Origin: Devosiaceae bacterium
GTDB taxonomy: Bacteria > Pseudomonadota > Alphaproteobacteria > Rhizobiales > Devosiaceae
Direction: 5' to 3'
Length of the DNA stretch: 64,000 nucleotides
Assembly (NCBI GenBank): GCA_021648375.1
Contig: JAKISW010000003.1
Coordinates: 1 to 64,000, forward strand
The notes under the pieces were generated by a model, which saw nothing but the letters and a program-made list of their open reading frames with translations, had not been told where the DNA came from and did no database searches. Made by a program: the position numbers and the translations under genes. Shown one piece after another: positions 36,744 to 45,372 of the stretch (the stretch's first letter is position 1; every line of letters starts with the position of its first letter).

Positions 36744-36933
36744 GGGGATTTCCAGGATTTTAGTGCAGGTGTCTAGCATTGCCAGCTAACTGTTAAGAGT
36801 TTGTTTAGCATAGGGCTTAACTGTTGGGAACAAAAGACAAATTTTTTAACCAATGTCAGTGCAAAAGATACCAGATATTAAAAAAACCCTTGTCTTATAA
36901 AGACTTGCGCCATTCAAGCCCGTGAAAGAAAAT

Positions 36934-39273
36934 ATGCTTCAATCTGCCCGCTCAAAAATGCCAGCTTTGGATTATGTGTCGGTAATTTCTTCTCTTTACC
37001 GTGATCGATTAGCTTTGTCCTTGGGTACTGTTGCTTCGGCGGCGGCGGCGATTTTTGCCGGATTGAGTTCAGGTGCTGTGATACATTTTGTTTTTGCCGG
37101 ATTGTTTGTAGGTTTGGCTATCTGGAGATACCAGCAGGCGAATGCCTTCAATGAGGAGGGATTGCGGGCCGAGGATTGCCAAAGAGCGGAGTTTTGGGAA
37201 TTACAGGCAACTTTGTCAGGATCAGCTGCCGCCATATTATTTGGTGCATGGAGTTTTGTAAGTCTGATTTTTGTTGGCGATGATTTTTCGGCGCTGGCAA
37301 GTATTAGCGTTTCCATTGCCGCCATGGTTGGAATTGTAGCGCGGAATTATGGCCTTGATCGCCTTGTAACTTTGCAATGTATTTTGCTTGGTGTGCCGCT
37401 TTGTCTGGGGCTGATAATTGATGGCAACATATATCATATGTTGTTGGCGGCCTTGTTTGCTCCGATGTTGATAAGCTTTCGTTCTCTGGCAAGGGATATT
37501 CGTAAAGTGTTATTGTCGGCCGTTCGGGACCGGGTGGAAGTGTCGCGTCTGGCCCAGGAGCTGGATACAGCACTTTCAACAATGTCCCATGGTCTTTGCA
37601 TGCTGGACAAAAATCTTCGAGTTGCAGTTGCTAATGAAAAAATGCAGGAAATGCTGTGCGAGGAAATTGACTATAAATGCGTTGGTAAAGATTTTGCTGA
37701 ATTAATTGAGATGGCAAAATCCAGAGGTACTCTTACCGAGCTATCGGGGCAGCGTTTAATAACCGCCGTAGCAAATGAAGGGCAGAGCAAGCTTGTTTTG
37801 CAATTGTTGGACGGGCGCCAGTGTGAAGTTTCAATCAATCGCGGTAATGAGCAAACTGTTCTGGTCCTTGAGGATATTACCGAGAGAATGCAGGCCGAGA
37901 GTAGAATAAGTTTTATGGCCAGATTTGATCCGGCGACCAATCTGCCTAATCGCTCATATTTTTCTGAGCAGGTATCATCAAAAATTCGGGACCGGCAGGG
38001 AAGTGGAGACGAAGCGAAAGAGGTGGGGCTGGTTAGTCTTGATCTGGATGATTTTAAAAATATTAACGATAGTTTTGGACATCCAACCGGGGACCGGGTG
38101 CTGGCGCTGGTTTCAAGACGTTTGAGGCAGGCTCTTGATTCTAATGTGATGATTTCTCGGTTTGGTGGTGATGAATTTGCGATATTCTTTGAACATAATG
38201 TAACCCTTGAAAGTTTGGAGCAAATCACGGCCGGCCTGTTGCAGGTTCTGGCGAATTCGTTCGTGCTTGATGATCATTTGTTCAAAATCAAAGCCAGTGC
38301 CGGAATTGTTGTAAGCCCTTGTAACCAGTGCGATCTGGAAGAGTTACTTAAAAGGGCTGATTTGGCGCTTTATGCGGCAAAAGAGGACGGCAAAGGCACC
38401 TATTCAGTGTTTAATAACAGTATGGGAATCGCCTATCGGAACAAACAACATATGAAGGGGGCCCTCAGGGAAGCCCTGGAAAATGATGATCTGATGCTGG
38501 CGTTTCAACCTGTTGTTGATTTGAATACAAACAAGGTCGTTGGTTGTGAAGCATTGGCGCGCTGGCATCATCCGGAATACGGAATTATTCCTCCATATGT
38601 TTTTATACCACTGGCTGAAGAAATGGGAATTATTTCTGAAATTACCGAATGGGCATTACATACCGCAACTCGTGAATGTGCAAGCTGGCCTAATAATATT
38701 GGTGTGGCGGTCAATGTATCTGCGCGGGATTTCAAGGGACAAAAATTACAAAATATGGTCAAATCTGCTTTAAGAAAATCGGGGTTGAGCGCCGAGCGTC
38801 TGGAAATTGAAGTTACAGAAACAGTACTGGTTGAAGAACTTGAAGTGGCTTCAAAAGTCTTGAACGAAATAGCGGACTTAGGTGTTGGAATTGCTTTGGA
38901 TGACTTTGGAACGGGCTATTCTTCGCTGGGATATTTGCACAATCTGCCGTTTTCCAAACTTAAAATTGACCGTACCTTTACCCAGAATGTAAATACTGAC
39001 CCTGCCGCTAAAAAACTTATGCGCAACATTGCTGTTCTTGGCAAAGATTTGAATATGGTAGTAACGGTGGAGGGCGTGGAAACTCAGGAACAGCTGGATG
39101 TGGTGGCTGGAATTGGCCTAATTGACAGCGTTCAGGGTTATTTGTTTGGCGCGCCGGTTTCCCATGGTGAAATTGGAAAACTTATTTCAACTCTGCTGGG
39201 TGGCAGAACAAATTATTCGACTGGTGAGACGGATCAGTTTAACGAGCTGAAGCAAGGGCTGCGGATAAACTAA
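36934..39273 (+). CDS. Membrane-bound PAS-GGDEF-EAL c-di-GMP enzyme
   Basis: A ~779-residue protein. The N-terminal ~190 residues hold about five membrane helices, followed by a short helix (LLSAVRDRVEVSRLAQELDTAL) and a PAS-like domain with MSHGLCMLD. The GGDEF domain has an intact RFGGDEF (~residue 412) and no RxxD inhibitory site. The EAL domain keeps every catalytic element: GCEALARW, NVSARDF, EVTETVL, DDFGTGYSSLGYL, KIDRTF, EGVETQEQL and QGYLFGAP. It is therefore probably an active phosphodiesterase, perhaps with GTP-regulated GGDEF. The ATG at 36934 is chosen; a GTG four codons upstream is possible. Confidence 0.9.
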   Translation: MLQSARSKMPALDYVSVISSLYRDRLALSLGTVASAAAAIFAGLSSGAVIHFVFAGLFVGLAIWRYQQANAFNEEGLRAEDCQRAEFWELQATLSGSAAAILFGAWSFVSLIFVGDDFSALASISVSIAAMVGIVARNYGLDRLVTLQCILLGVPLCLGLIIDGNIYHMLLAALFAPMLISFRSLARDIRKVLLSAVRDRVEVSRLAQELDTALSTMSHGLCMLDKNLRVAVANEKMQEMLCEEIDYKCVGKDFAELIEMAKSRGTLTELSGQRLITAVANEGQSKLVLQLLDGRQCEVSINRGNEQTVLVLEDITERMQAESRISFMARFDPATNLPNRSYFSEQVSSKIRDRQGSGDEAKEVGLVSLDLDDFKNINDSFGHPTGDRVLALVSRRLRQALDSNVMISRFGGDEFAIFFEHNVTLESLEQITAGLLQVLANSFVLDDHLFKIKASAGIVVSPCNQCDLEELLKRADLALYAAKEDGKGTYSVFNNSMGIAYRNKQHMKGALREALENDDLMLAFQPVVDLNTNKVVGCEALARWHHPEYGIIPPYVFIPLAEEMGIISEITEWALHTATRECASWPNNIGVAVNVSARDFKGQKLQNMVKSALRKSGLSAERLEIEVTETVLVEELEVASKVLNEIADLGVGIALDDFGTGYSSLGYLHNLPFSKLKIDRTFTQNVNTDPAAKKLMRNIAVLGKDLNMVVTVEGVETQEQLDVVAGIGLIDSVQGYLFGAPVSHGEIGKLISTLLGGRTNYSTGETDQFNELKQGLRIN

Positions 39274-39503
39274 GACCTGTTCAAGCCTGTGATCCCAATC
39301 CCTGACTTTGCTATAAAACATGTCTTGGTGCCAAAATTTTGCATCAATGGTTGAATTGTCCGTTTAGGGGTTTATTAACTATAGGTTCAAACGGGAAAAA
39401 ATCTGTGATTGATAGCGGTCACAGACCTGGCCAGATTACTTTAACAAGATAAAATCGTTGTTTTTGTCTGGATTTGATTTGAAACAAATCGCGGGATTTT
39501 ATT

Positions 39504-40253
39504 TTGAGCAACTTTAGTGAAAAACGCACACGTTTTGCCTCATCTCTTTTGGATATACTGGAGAGTGTAACTTATCGACGTGTAGCTTTTAAAGACCAGT
39601 TCGACCCGGTTTATCGTTTGCGTTATGAAGCCTATCGGCGCGAAGATTTTATAGGGGTGAATTCCAACAAAATAGTATTTGACGAGCATGATGAAGCGCC
39701 AAATGTTTATTGTTACGGGGTTTATATTGAAGAACGATTGATCAGCTCCATCAGGTTTCATCATGTAACGCCTGAGCAAAGAACTTCGCCAAGTGCGCTG
39801 GTGTTTCCTGATACTTTAAAGGATATGCTCGATCAGGGAATTAGCTATGTAGATCCATCACGATTTACCGCTGATTATGAAGCAAGTCTGGCTTATCCGG
39901 CTCTGCCGTTTTTAACCTTGCGGATTGTTGCCATGGCTTCGGAATATTTTGATGTAAAATATTGCATTTCATCGGTCAGGGTTGAGCATGCGGCCTTTTA
40001 CAGAAGGGTCTTTGGCTCAAAAAGGCTGCCCGGAACGGGGTACTATCCCGGTCTTTCGTTTCCCATGCATCTATATGCGGCGGAAGTGGAAAAAATCGGG
40101 GGGCAGGTCGCAAAAAGATTTCCGTTTATGATGTCGACAAAAAAAGAACGCGAAAACCTGTTTGGCAAGGGCGGAGATAAGGGAAGCCCGATGGTTATTC
40201 CTACCGCTCGTCAGGCCCATGAAGAAAATGATGAATGGGAAAAAAACCAGTAG
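39504..40253 (+). CDS. FeeM-like N-acyl amino acid synthase / autoinducer-synthase-fold acetyltransferase
   Basis: A 249-residue soluble protein with the GNAT-like fold shared by acyl-homoserine-lactone synthases and FeeM N-acyl amino acid synthases. Visible landmarks are VYRLRYEAYRREDFI, with the Arg-Tyr-x-x-Tyr helix, an acidic FDEHDEAPNVYCYGVY, LISSIRFHHVTPE, and the late segment SVRVEHAAFYRRVFG followed by a Gly/Pro-rich loop. Family members join fatty acyl groups to amino acids. The C-terminal ~45 residues are charged. The only start is TTG at 39504, without a good ribosome-binding site. Substrate and product are unknown. It lies 230 bases downstream of the c-di-GMP gene. Confidence 0.7.
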   Translation: MSNFSEKRTRFASSLLDILESVTYRRVAFKDQFDPVYRLRYEAYRREDFIGVNSNKIVFDEHDEAPNVYCYGVYIEERLISSIRFHHVTPEQRTSPSALVFPDTLKDMLDQGISYVDPSRFTADYEASLAYPALPFLTLRIVAMASEYFDVKYCISSVRVEHAAFYRRVFGSKRLPGTGYYPGLSFPMHLYAAEVEKIGGQVAKRFPFMMSTKKERENLFGKGGDKGSPMVIPTARQAHEENDEWEKNQ

Positions 40254-40283
40254 AATTTTAGCACATTGATATTTTACGACTGC

Positions 40284-40319
40284 AGCCCGTCAGGATTTTT
40301 AAAGTCTGGCGGGCTTTGC
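40284..40319 (+). terminator. Terminator after the FeeM-like gene
   Basis: Stem AGCCCGTCAG/CTGGCGGGCT (10 bp, one G-U) with a 12-base loop, then TTTGCTT. It marks the end of the FeeM-like transcript. Confidence 0.75.
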
Positions 40320-40569
40320 TTGAAAAAGCATGAACTAATCTCACCTGATATACGCTGCTTTTATTTCATTCGCAATACGTTGATTTTTTATCATCGTAGT
40401 GTTAGCGTTTTGATGGGAGGTTTTTTTTGCTGCTGTTTTGTGGCAATTTTAATTTCCCTTGGTTTTGACTTTTGTGACTTTAGGAGTGATTTTGTGGTTG
40501 GCAGGCAACTGGCGTGCTGATTGAACAAAAAAAAGGTTTAGGCCTTTAAGCAAACAGGGAGAGATTAAT
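40320..40569. other. Spacer upstream of the TRAP transporter operon
   Basis: No gene is credible here. It is AT-rich, with T runs at 40381-40430, and ends in CAGGGAGAG just before the dctP start, a good ribosome-binding site. The dctPQM promoter must lie in it; I cannot place -10/-35 boxes with confidence. Confidence 0.4.
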
Positions 40570-41538
40570 ATGAGAATTTTTACCAGGAGCGCCTTTATAG
40601 CTGCGGCTGTTTTTGCGCCAACGCTGGCTTTGGCGCAGAATTGGGATATGCCAACGCCATATTCGGACAAGGTATTTCATACAATAAATATCATGGAATT
40701 TGCTGATGAAATAAACAGCGCAACGGATGGGGCAATGACAATTACTGTGCATTCCGCCGGTTCATTGTTCAAACATGCGGACATTAAAAATGCAGTTCGC
40801 AGTCAACAGGTTCCTATCGGGGAGTTCTTTTTGTCGCGCCTTTCCAATGAAGATGCGGCATATGGCATAGATTCTCAGCCGTTTGTCGCCACTTCTTATG
40901 AAGATGCTGAAGCGCTTTGGGCAGCTCAGCGGCCGGTAGTAACTGAATTGCTGGCCAAACAGGGATTGATGCCTTTGTTTGCTGTGCCATGGCCTCCGCA
41001 GGGTCTTTATACGGAAGGTGAAGTGAATTCAGTTGAAGATCTGGGAGGTCTGAAATTTCGGGCCTATAATGCGGCTCTGGAGCAATTTGCAACTCTTGCC
41101 GGAGCCTCTCCAACCCAGGTTGAAAGCCCGGATATTCCCCAGGCTTTTGCAACAGGTCAGGTTGAGGCAATGATTACCTCTCCCTCTACCGGTGTAAGTT
41201 CGCAGGCCTGGGATTTTGTGTCCACATATACTCCCATTAATGCCTGGGTTCCTAAAAATATAATTGTCGTAAACAAGGATGCCTTTGATGCCCTTGATGC
41301 TTCAGTTCAAGAGGCTGTTTTGACAGCGGCGGCAAATGCCGAAGCTCGCGGATGGGCAATGAGCCGAGCCGAAACTGAAGAAAAAACTGCAATTATGGCC
41401 GAAAAAGGCATGAATGTTGTTGAGCCAAGCGCCGAGTTGATGGAAGGCCTGCGTGCAATTGGTGCTCAGATGCAAGAACAATGGAATGCTTCAGCAAGTG
41501 AAGAAGCAAAATCCATAATAGAAAAATTCAACATGTAA
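40570..41538 (+). CDS. dctP: TRAP transporter substrate-binding protein (DctP)
   Basis: A 322-residue periplasmic binding protein. Signal peptide residues ~1-22 end in LALAQ. The mature domain follows the DctP pattern: NIMEFADEINSATDGAMTITVHSAGSLFKHADIKNAVRSQQVPIGEF, then EDLGGLKFRAYNAALEQFATLAGASPTQV, with the conserved Arg of the R-x-x-x substrate-binding helix, and AFATGQVEAMITSP. The conserved Arg suggests an acidic (carboxylate or sulfonate) ligand. It is the first gene of dctPQM, which runs directly into the sulfur-oxidation block, so an organosulfur substrate is plausible but unproven. Confidence 0.9.
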   Translation: MRIFTRSAFIAAAVFAPTLALAQNWDMPTPYSDKVFHTINIMEFADEINSATDGAMTITVHSAGSLFKHADIKNAVRSQQVPIGEFFLSRLSNEDAAYGIDSQPFVATSYEDAEALWAAQRPVVTELLAKQGLMPLFAVPWPPQGLYTEGEVNSVEDLGGLKFRAYNAALEQFATLAGASPTQVESPDIPQAFATGQVEAMITSPSTGVSSQAWDFVSTYTPINAWVPKNIIVVNKDAFDALDASVQEAVLTAAANAEARGWAMSRAETEEKTAIMAEKGMNVVEPSAELMEGLRAIGAQMQEQWNASASEEAKSIIEKFNM

Positions 41539-41560
41539 AAGGTTGCCAATGTTGAATTAA

Positions 41561-41590
41561 GGGCAGGCGGAATTTCTTTTTCGCCTGCCC
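41561..41590 (+). promoter_or_regulatory. Stem-loop between dctP and dctQ
   Basis: GGGCAGGCG/CGCCTGCCC (9 bp, perfect) with a 12-base loop, 22 bases past the dctP stop and ~70 bases before dctQ. There is no T run after it. Such a structure can stabilise dctP mRNA or attenuate read-through, giving more binding protein than membrane subunits. Confidence 0.75.
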
Positions 41591-41657
41591 ACTTATTGCT
41601 CTCTAGAGCATTTGTGAATTTTGATTAATTGGTTTTTAAACCGGGGGGAGAAACACC

Positions 41658-42188
41658 ATGATCAGAAAATTTCTTGATCGCCTTTATCTGGTCAGCGGCG
41701 CGGTTTCCGCCGGGTTTTTGGTGTTGATTTGTGCTGTTGTGACCGTGCAGGTGTTTTTAAATCTGACCACTAAATTATTTGGCGTAAAAGTTGCGATGAC
41801 TATCCCATCCTATGCGGAATTTGCCGGGTTCTTTCTGGCTGCCGCCTCGTTTCTTGCATTGGCCTATACATTAACAAGGGGCGGGCATATCCGGGTTACC
41901 TTGATGGTGCAGTTTTTGCCAAAAAAAGCTCAACTTATCACTGAAATATTTGCCTTGGGTCTGTGCACAATTGTTGCTGCCTATACCACCTGGTACATGG
42001 CGCGGCTGACTATGGAATCCATAAAATTTGGCGATCTGTCTCCGGGAATTATTGCGGTGCCATTGTGGATCCCCCAGGTTAGTTTGACCGTTGGTCTGGC
42101 GATATTTGCCATAGCGCTTTGTGACCTTACCGTTCGCACCATCATTGGCCAAAAAATTGTACTTCAGCCACAGGATTGGGCCGAGTAG
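41658..42188 (+). CDS. dctQ: TRAP transporter small membrane subunit (DctQ)
   Basis: A 176-residue protein with four hydrophobic segments, standard for DctQ subunits. Landmarks are the N-terminal LDRLYLVSGAVSAGFLVLI, YAEFAGFFLAAASFLALAYTLTRGGHIRV, with the typical GGHI/RV motif, and VPLWIPQVSLTVGLAIFAIALCDL near the end. It pairs with DctM to form the symporter. A GGGGGAGA ribosome-binding site precedes it. Confidence 0.92.
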   Translation: MIRKFLDRLYLVSGAVSAGFLVLICAVVTVQVFLNLTTKLFGVKVAMTIPSYAEFAGFFLAAASFLALAYTLTRGGHIRVTLMVQFLPKKAQLITEIFALGLCTIVAAYTTWYMARLTMESIKFGDLSPGIIAVPLWIPQVSLTVGLAIFAIALCDLTVRTIIGQKIVLQPQDWAE

Positions 42189-42243
42189 CCGCTATGGCGG
42201 ATGCAGTGTTCCGACCCAAAATTAAAAAAATAAAAGGTTAGAA

Positions 42244-43545
42244 ATGCCCGAAATTGTAATCATAGCATTGTTGCTGATCGGCTTGCTGGCCTTGCTTGCC
42301 AGCGGGGTTTGGGTGGCGTTTTCGCTGATAATTGTTGGTATTGCCGGCATGGCGATATTTTCTTCAGCTCCAATTGGTCAGGTTCTGGCCACTACTCTTT
42401 GGGGGGCTTCTCATTCATGGGCGCTGGCGGCATTGCCGATGTTTATCTGGATGGGAGAGATATTGCTAAGATCGCGCATGTCCCAGGACATGTTTTCAGG
42501 GCTTGCGCCATGGCTGGTGAAACTGCCGGGCAGGCTTTTACATGTTAATGTGCTTGGGTGTGCGATTTTTGCTGCGGTTTCAGGTTCATCGGCTGCAACG
42601 GCTGCAACGATTGGCAAAATGTCGATCCCAGAACTGACAAAAAGAGGTTATCCGGAAAAATTAATTCTTGGCACTCTGGCGGGTTCGGCAACCCTTGGTC
42701 TTTTGATACCACCCTCGATAATCCTGATAGTTTACGGGGTTGCAACCGAGCAGTCCATTGCCCGCTTGTTTATAGCGGGGGTAATTCCCGGCTTGATGCT
42801 GGTGGCTATGTTTGGGGGATATGTAATCATCAGGGCGTTGATGCTTGGGGACAAAATTCCAAAGGAGCCAGTGGAATATACCTTTATGGAAAAGGTAAAA
42901 TCTTCACGGCGACTGATACCGGTGATTTTGCTGATAATTGGAGTAATCGGGTCGATTTATGCGGGCATTGCCTCTCCCACCGATGCAGCGGCGATGGGGG
43001 TTACCCTGTCGTTGCTGCTGGCGTGGTTTAATGGGGGGTTGAGCTGGAAGATGTTTCGCGAAAGCCTGATGGGGGCAACGGTTACTTCGTGTATGATCGC
43101 GCTGATTTTGGTGGCGGCGGCATTTTTAACTACTTCAATGGGATTTACCGGAATTCCACGCAATCTGGCGACCTGGATTGGTAGCTTTAATCTTTCCCCT
43201 TATGCTTTGCTGTTTGCGCTGACCATTTTCTTCATAATACTGGGCTGTTTTCTTGATGGTATTTCGGTGGTCGTGCTGACGACTTCCATAATATTGCCGA
43301 TGGTGGAAGCTGCAGGAATCGACCCAATATGGTTTGGTATTTATCTGGTTATTGTTGTAGAAATGAGCCAGATTACTCCCCCTGTCGGCTTTAACCTGTT
43401 TGTAATTCAGGGGTTGACGGGTAAAAATATTTTAACAATTGCTGCGGCGGCATTTCCGTTCTTTTTGCTGCTTTTGGCGGCGGTTGGGATAATTATAGCT
43501 GTTCCTGAAATTGTTACCTATTTGCCGGATTTGAGAAACCGATAA
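42244..43545 (+). CDS. dctM: TRAP transporter large membrane subunit (DctM)
   Basis: A 433-residue sodium-coupled permease with 12 or so helices. Conserved stretches include ALPMFIWMGEILLRSRMSQDMF, GSATLGLLIPPSIILIVYGVATEQSIARLFIAGVIPGL, ASPTDAAAMGV and MSQITPPVGFNLFVIQGLTG, all diagnostic for DctM. It ends the dctPQM unit; the next gene, encoding a winged-helix protein, starts 59 bases later. Confidence 0.95.
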   Translation: MPEIVIIALLLIGLLALLASGVWVAFSLIIVGIAGMAIFSSAPIGQVLATTLWGASHSWALAALPMFIWMGEILLRSRMSQDMFSGLAPWLVKLPGRLLHVNVLGCAIFAAVSGSSAATAATIGKMSIPELTKRGYPEKLILGTLAGSATLGLLIPPSIILIVYGVATEQSIARLFIAGVIPGLMLVAMFGGYVIIRALMLGDKIPKEPVEYTFMEKVKSSRRLIPVILLIIGVIGSIYAGIASPTDAAAMGVTLSLLLAWFNGGLSWKMFRESLMGATVTSCMIALILVAAAFLTTSMGFTGIPRNLATWIGSFNLSPYALLFALTIFFIILGCFLDGISVVVLTTSIILPMVEAAGIDPIWFGIYLVIVVEMSQITPPVGFNLFVIQGLTGKNILTIAAAAFPFFLLLLAAVGIIIAVPEIVTYLPDLRNR

Positions 43546-43604
43546 TGGATGCTGAAATACAAACGGCATGAATAAATCAAAGTACAATTTTGAGATTGAA
43601 TATT

Positions 43605-44171
43605 ATGTCAGAGGAAAATCAGATGGATAAAATCATGAAAGATGAAAATGCAGATAAAAAAAACACTGCGCCAAAGCCCATCGTTTCTTCGGCCCATTTA
43701 GCCTCGGAGGAGGGGTGGCAATTAAGCGAACTGGAATATGCGATGACCATGACTTATAATGCATTTTCGCGCTGGATGGTGCACTGCATGGCATCAATCG
43801 GATATAAGGATCTCAACCCCCTCGATATTTTAATCCTGCACAATGTAAACCATCGCACCAGGGAAAAGCGCCTCGCGGATATCGGGTTTATGCTCAACAT
43901 AGATGATATTCATACCGTAAATTATGCGGTGAAAAAGCTGATGAAAATTGATCTGGTGGTGGGTAAAAAAGTGGGGAAAGAAATGTTTTATAAGACCACC
44001 GATCTGGGCCAAAACGTATGTCAGCAATATAAGGAAGTGCGCAAATCCTGCCTGATTGATGCGGCAGTTGCCACCGATAGAAATTTTGAAGAAATTTCCC
44101 ATACCGCGCTGGTTTTGCGCACCATGTCAGGCCTTTATGATCAGGCATCCCGGGCGGCCTCGTCCCTTTAG
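43605..44171 (+). CDS. MarR-like winged-helix DNA-binding protein
   Basis: A ~188-residue predicted transcription factor. The N-terminal ~35 residues are charged and disordered. The winged-helix core follows: LNPLDILILHNVNHRTREKRLADIGFMLNIDDIHTVNYAVKKLMKIDLVVGKKVGKEMFYKTTDLG, with the wing in KKVGKEM. A C-terminal helix completes dimerization. It resembles MarR-type regulators sometimes next to TRAP transporters. Position between dctM and the lipoate ligase makes it a candidate regulator of either. The start is the ATG at 43605; the TTG at 43590 is ignored. The ligand is unknown. Confidence 0.75.
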   Translation: MSEENQMDKIMKDENADKKNTAPKPIVSSAHLASEEGWQLSELEYAMTMTYNAFSRWMVHCMASIGYKDLNPLDILILHNVNHRTREKRLADIGFMLNIDDIHTVNYAVKKLMKIDLVVGKKVGKEMFYKTTDLGQNVCQQYKEVRKSCLIDAAVATDRNFEEISHTALVLRTMSGLYDQASRAASSL

Positions 44172-44280
44172 ATGTGTCCTGAGCAATTGACTTTTTAATC
44201 GTTTATAAGCAAAAGCTAATTTAAGGGCGATATTAAAACTTCTGCCCGATTGGTGAATTGTAATTAAACGAGGAAGATTT

Positions 44281-45357
44281 ATGCGGCTCAGGGTAATTGA
44301 TTTTGGGGAAGTTTCGGCGCTGCGGTCACAGGCGGTGTTTCATGGAATTGCAAAGACTATAGATGCAAATTCTGACCCGGTTCTGGTAATGAGTTCTCCG
44401 TCTGAGCCTTATGTTTGTGTGGGCATGCATCAGCAGATTGATCGTGAGGTTGATGAGGAATATTGCCGACAAAACAATCTGCCCATATATCGACGCCATG
44501 TGGGCGGGGGTGCGGTTTATCTGGATAAAAACCAGTATTTTACCCAGTTTATTTATCCTCAAGGCAAAGCGCCCAAGCTTGCAGGTCAATTATACCCCCT
44601 GTTTATTGAGCCTGTGGTGCGCACCTATAAAGAGCTGGGTATTGAGGCACAGTTTCGCCCGGCCAATGATATTCACGTCAATGGTCGCAAGATTGGTGGA
44701 ACCGGAGCGGCAAGCATTGATGATGCCACCGTCATGGCGGGAAGCTTCATGTTTGATTTTGACACCGAGATCATGGCCAAATGCTTAAAAGTGCCAAGCG
44801 AAAAATTCCGTGATAAGCTTAAAACTACTTTGGATGATTATATGACTACCATGGTCAAAGAGCTTGAAACCGTGCCGAGCAAAGAAGATTTGCGAGAAAA
44901 GTTTTTGGCCCATTGTGCCAATGTTCTAAAAGTCACTCCGGAATTATCGAAAGCCAGTGAAGAAGAATTAGCGGCCATTGAAATGGCAGAAAAAGAATTG
45001 CAGGACCCGGATTGGACCTATGTACAGGGTCGAAAATTCGTTGAGTTGGGGGTCAAGATTTCAGCTGATACCCATTTGACAGAAAGCGCTCATAAGGCAC
45101 CGGGCGGGCTAATAAGAATACATCTGCTCAATCGGGATACTAAAATCGATGATTTGATGATTGCCGGTGATTTCACCTGTTTGCCTCCTGAGGGTGTTGA
45201 CCAGCTAGCTGGTAGATTAAAAGGCGAAAATCTACAGGCCGGAGAGTTGGCCACAGCAATTGACAAAGCGATGAATGAGCTGGCTGTAGAAATGGTCGGG
45301 GTCAGCGCCGTTGATATTGAAACGGCAATTTTAGGTGCCGTGCAACCACAGGAATAA
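44281..45357 (+). CDS. slpl(AB): Lipoate-protein ligase (sLpl type), LplA-LplB fusion
   Basis: A 358-residue ligase of the LplA family. The N-terminal catalytic domain has YVCVGMHQQIDREVDEEYC, RRHVGGGAVYLD (lipoyl-AMP pocket), and NDIHVNGRKIGGTGAAS with Lys137, the expected catalytic Lys. The last ~130 residues carry an LplB-type accessory domain (GGLIRIHLLNRDTKIDDLMIAGDFTCLPPEGVDQLA). It probably attaches lipoate or octanoate to LbpA encoded 7.4 kb downstream. In published sHdr clusters such ligases are specific for LbpA; I rely on that for the role. GAGGAAG precedes the ATG. Confidence 0.88.
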   Translation: MRLRVIDFGEVSALRSQAVFHGIAKTIDANSDPVLVMSSPSEPYVCVGMHQQIDREVDEEYCRQNNLPIYRRHVGGGAVYLDKNQYFTQFIYPQGKAPKLAGQLYPLFIEPVVRTYKELGIEAQFRPANDIHVNGRKIGGTGAASIDDATVMAGSFMFDFDTEIMAKCLKVPSEKFRDKLKTTLDDYMTTMVKELETVPSKEDLREKFLAHCANVLKVTPELSKASEEELAAIEMAEKELQDPDWTYVQGRKFVELGVKISADTHLTESAHKAPGGLIRIHLLNRDTKIDDLMIAGDFTCLPPEGVDQLAGRLKGENLQAGELATAIDKAMNELAVEMVGVSAVDIETAILGAVQPQE

Positions 45358-45372
45358 GTTGAAACCCTGAAA

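Noticed and set aside
40266..40520. 84-codon frame before the TRAP operon
   Set aside because: It contains the FeeM terminator and poly-Phe/Cys low-quality sequence; no ribosome-binding site.
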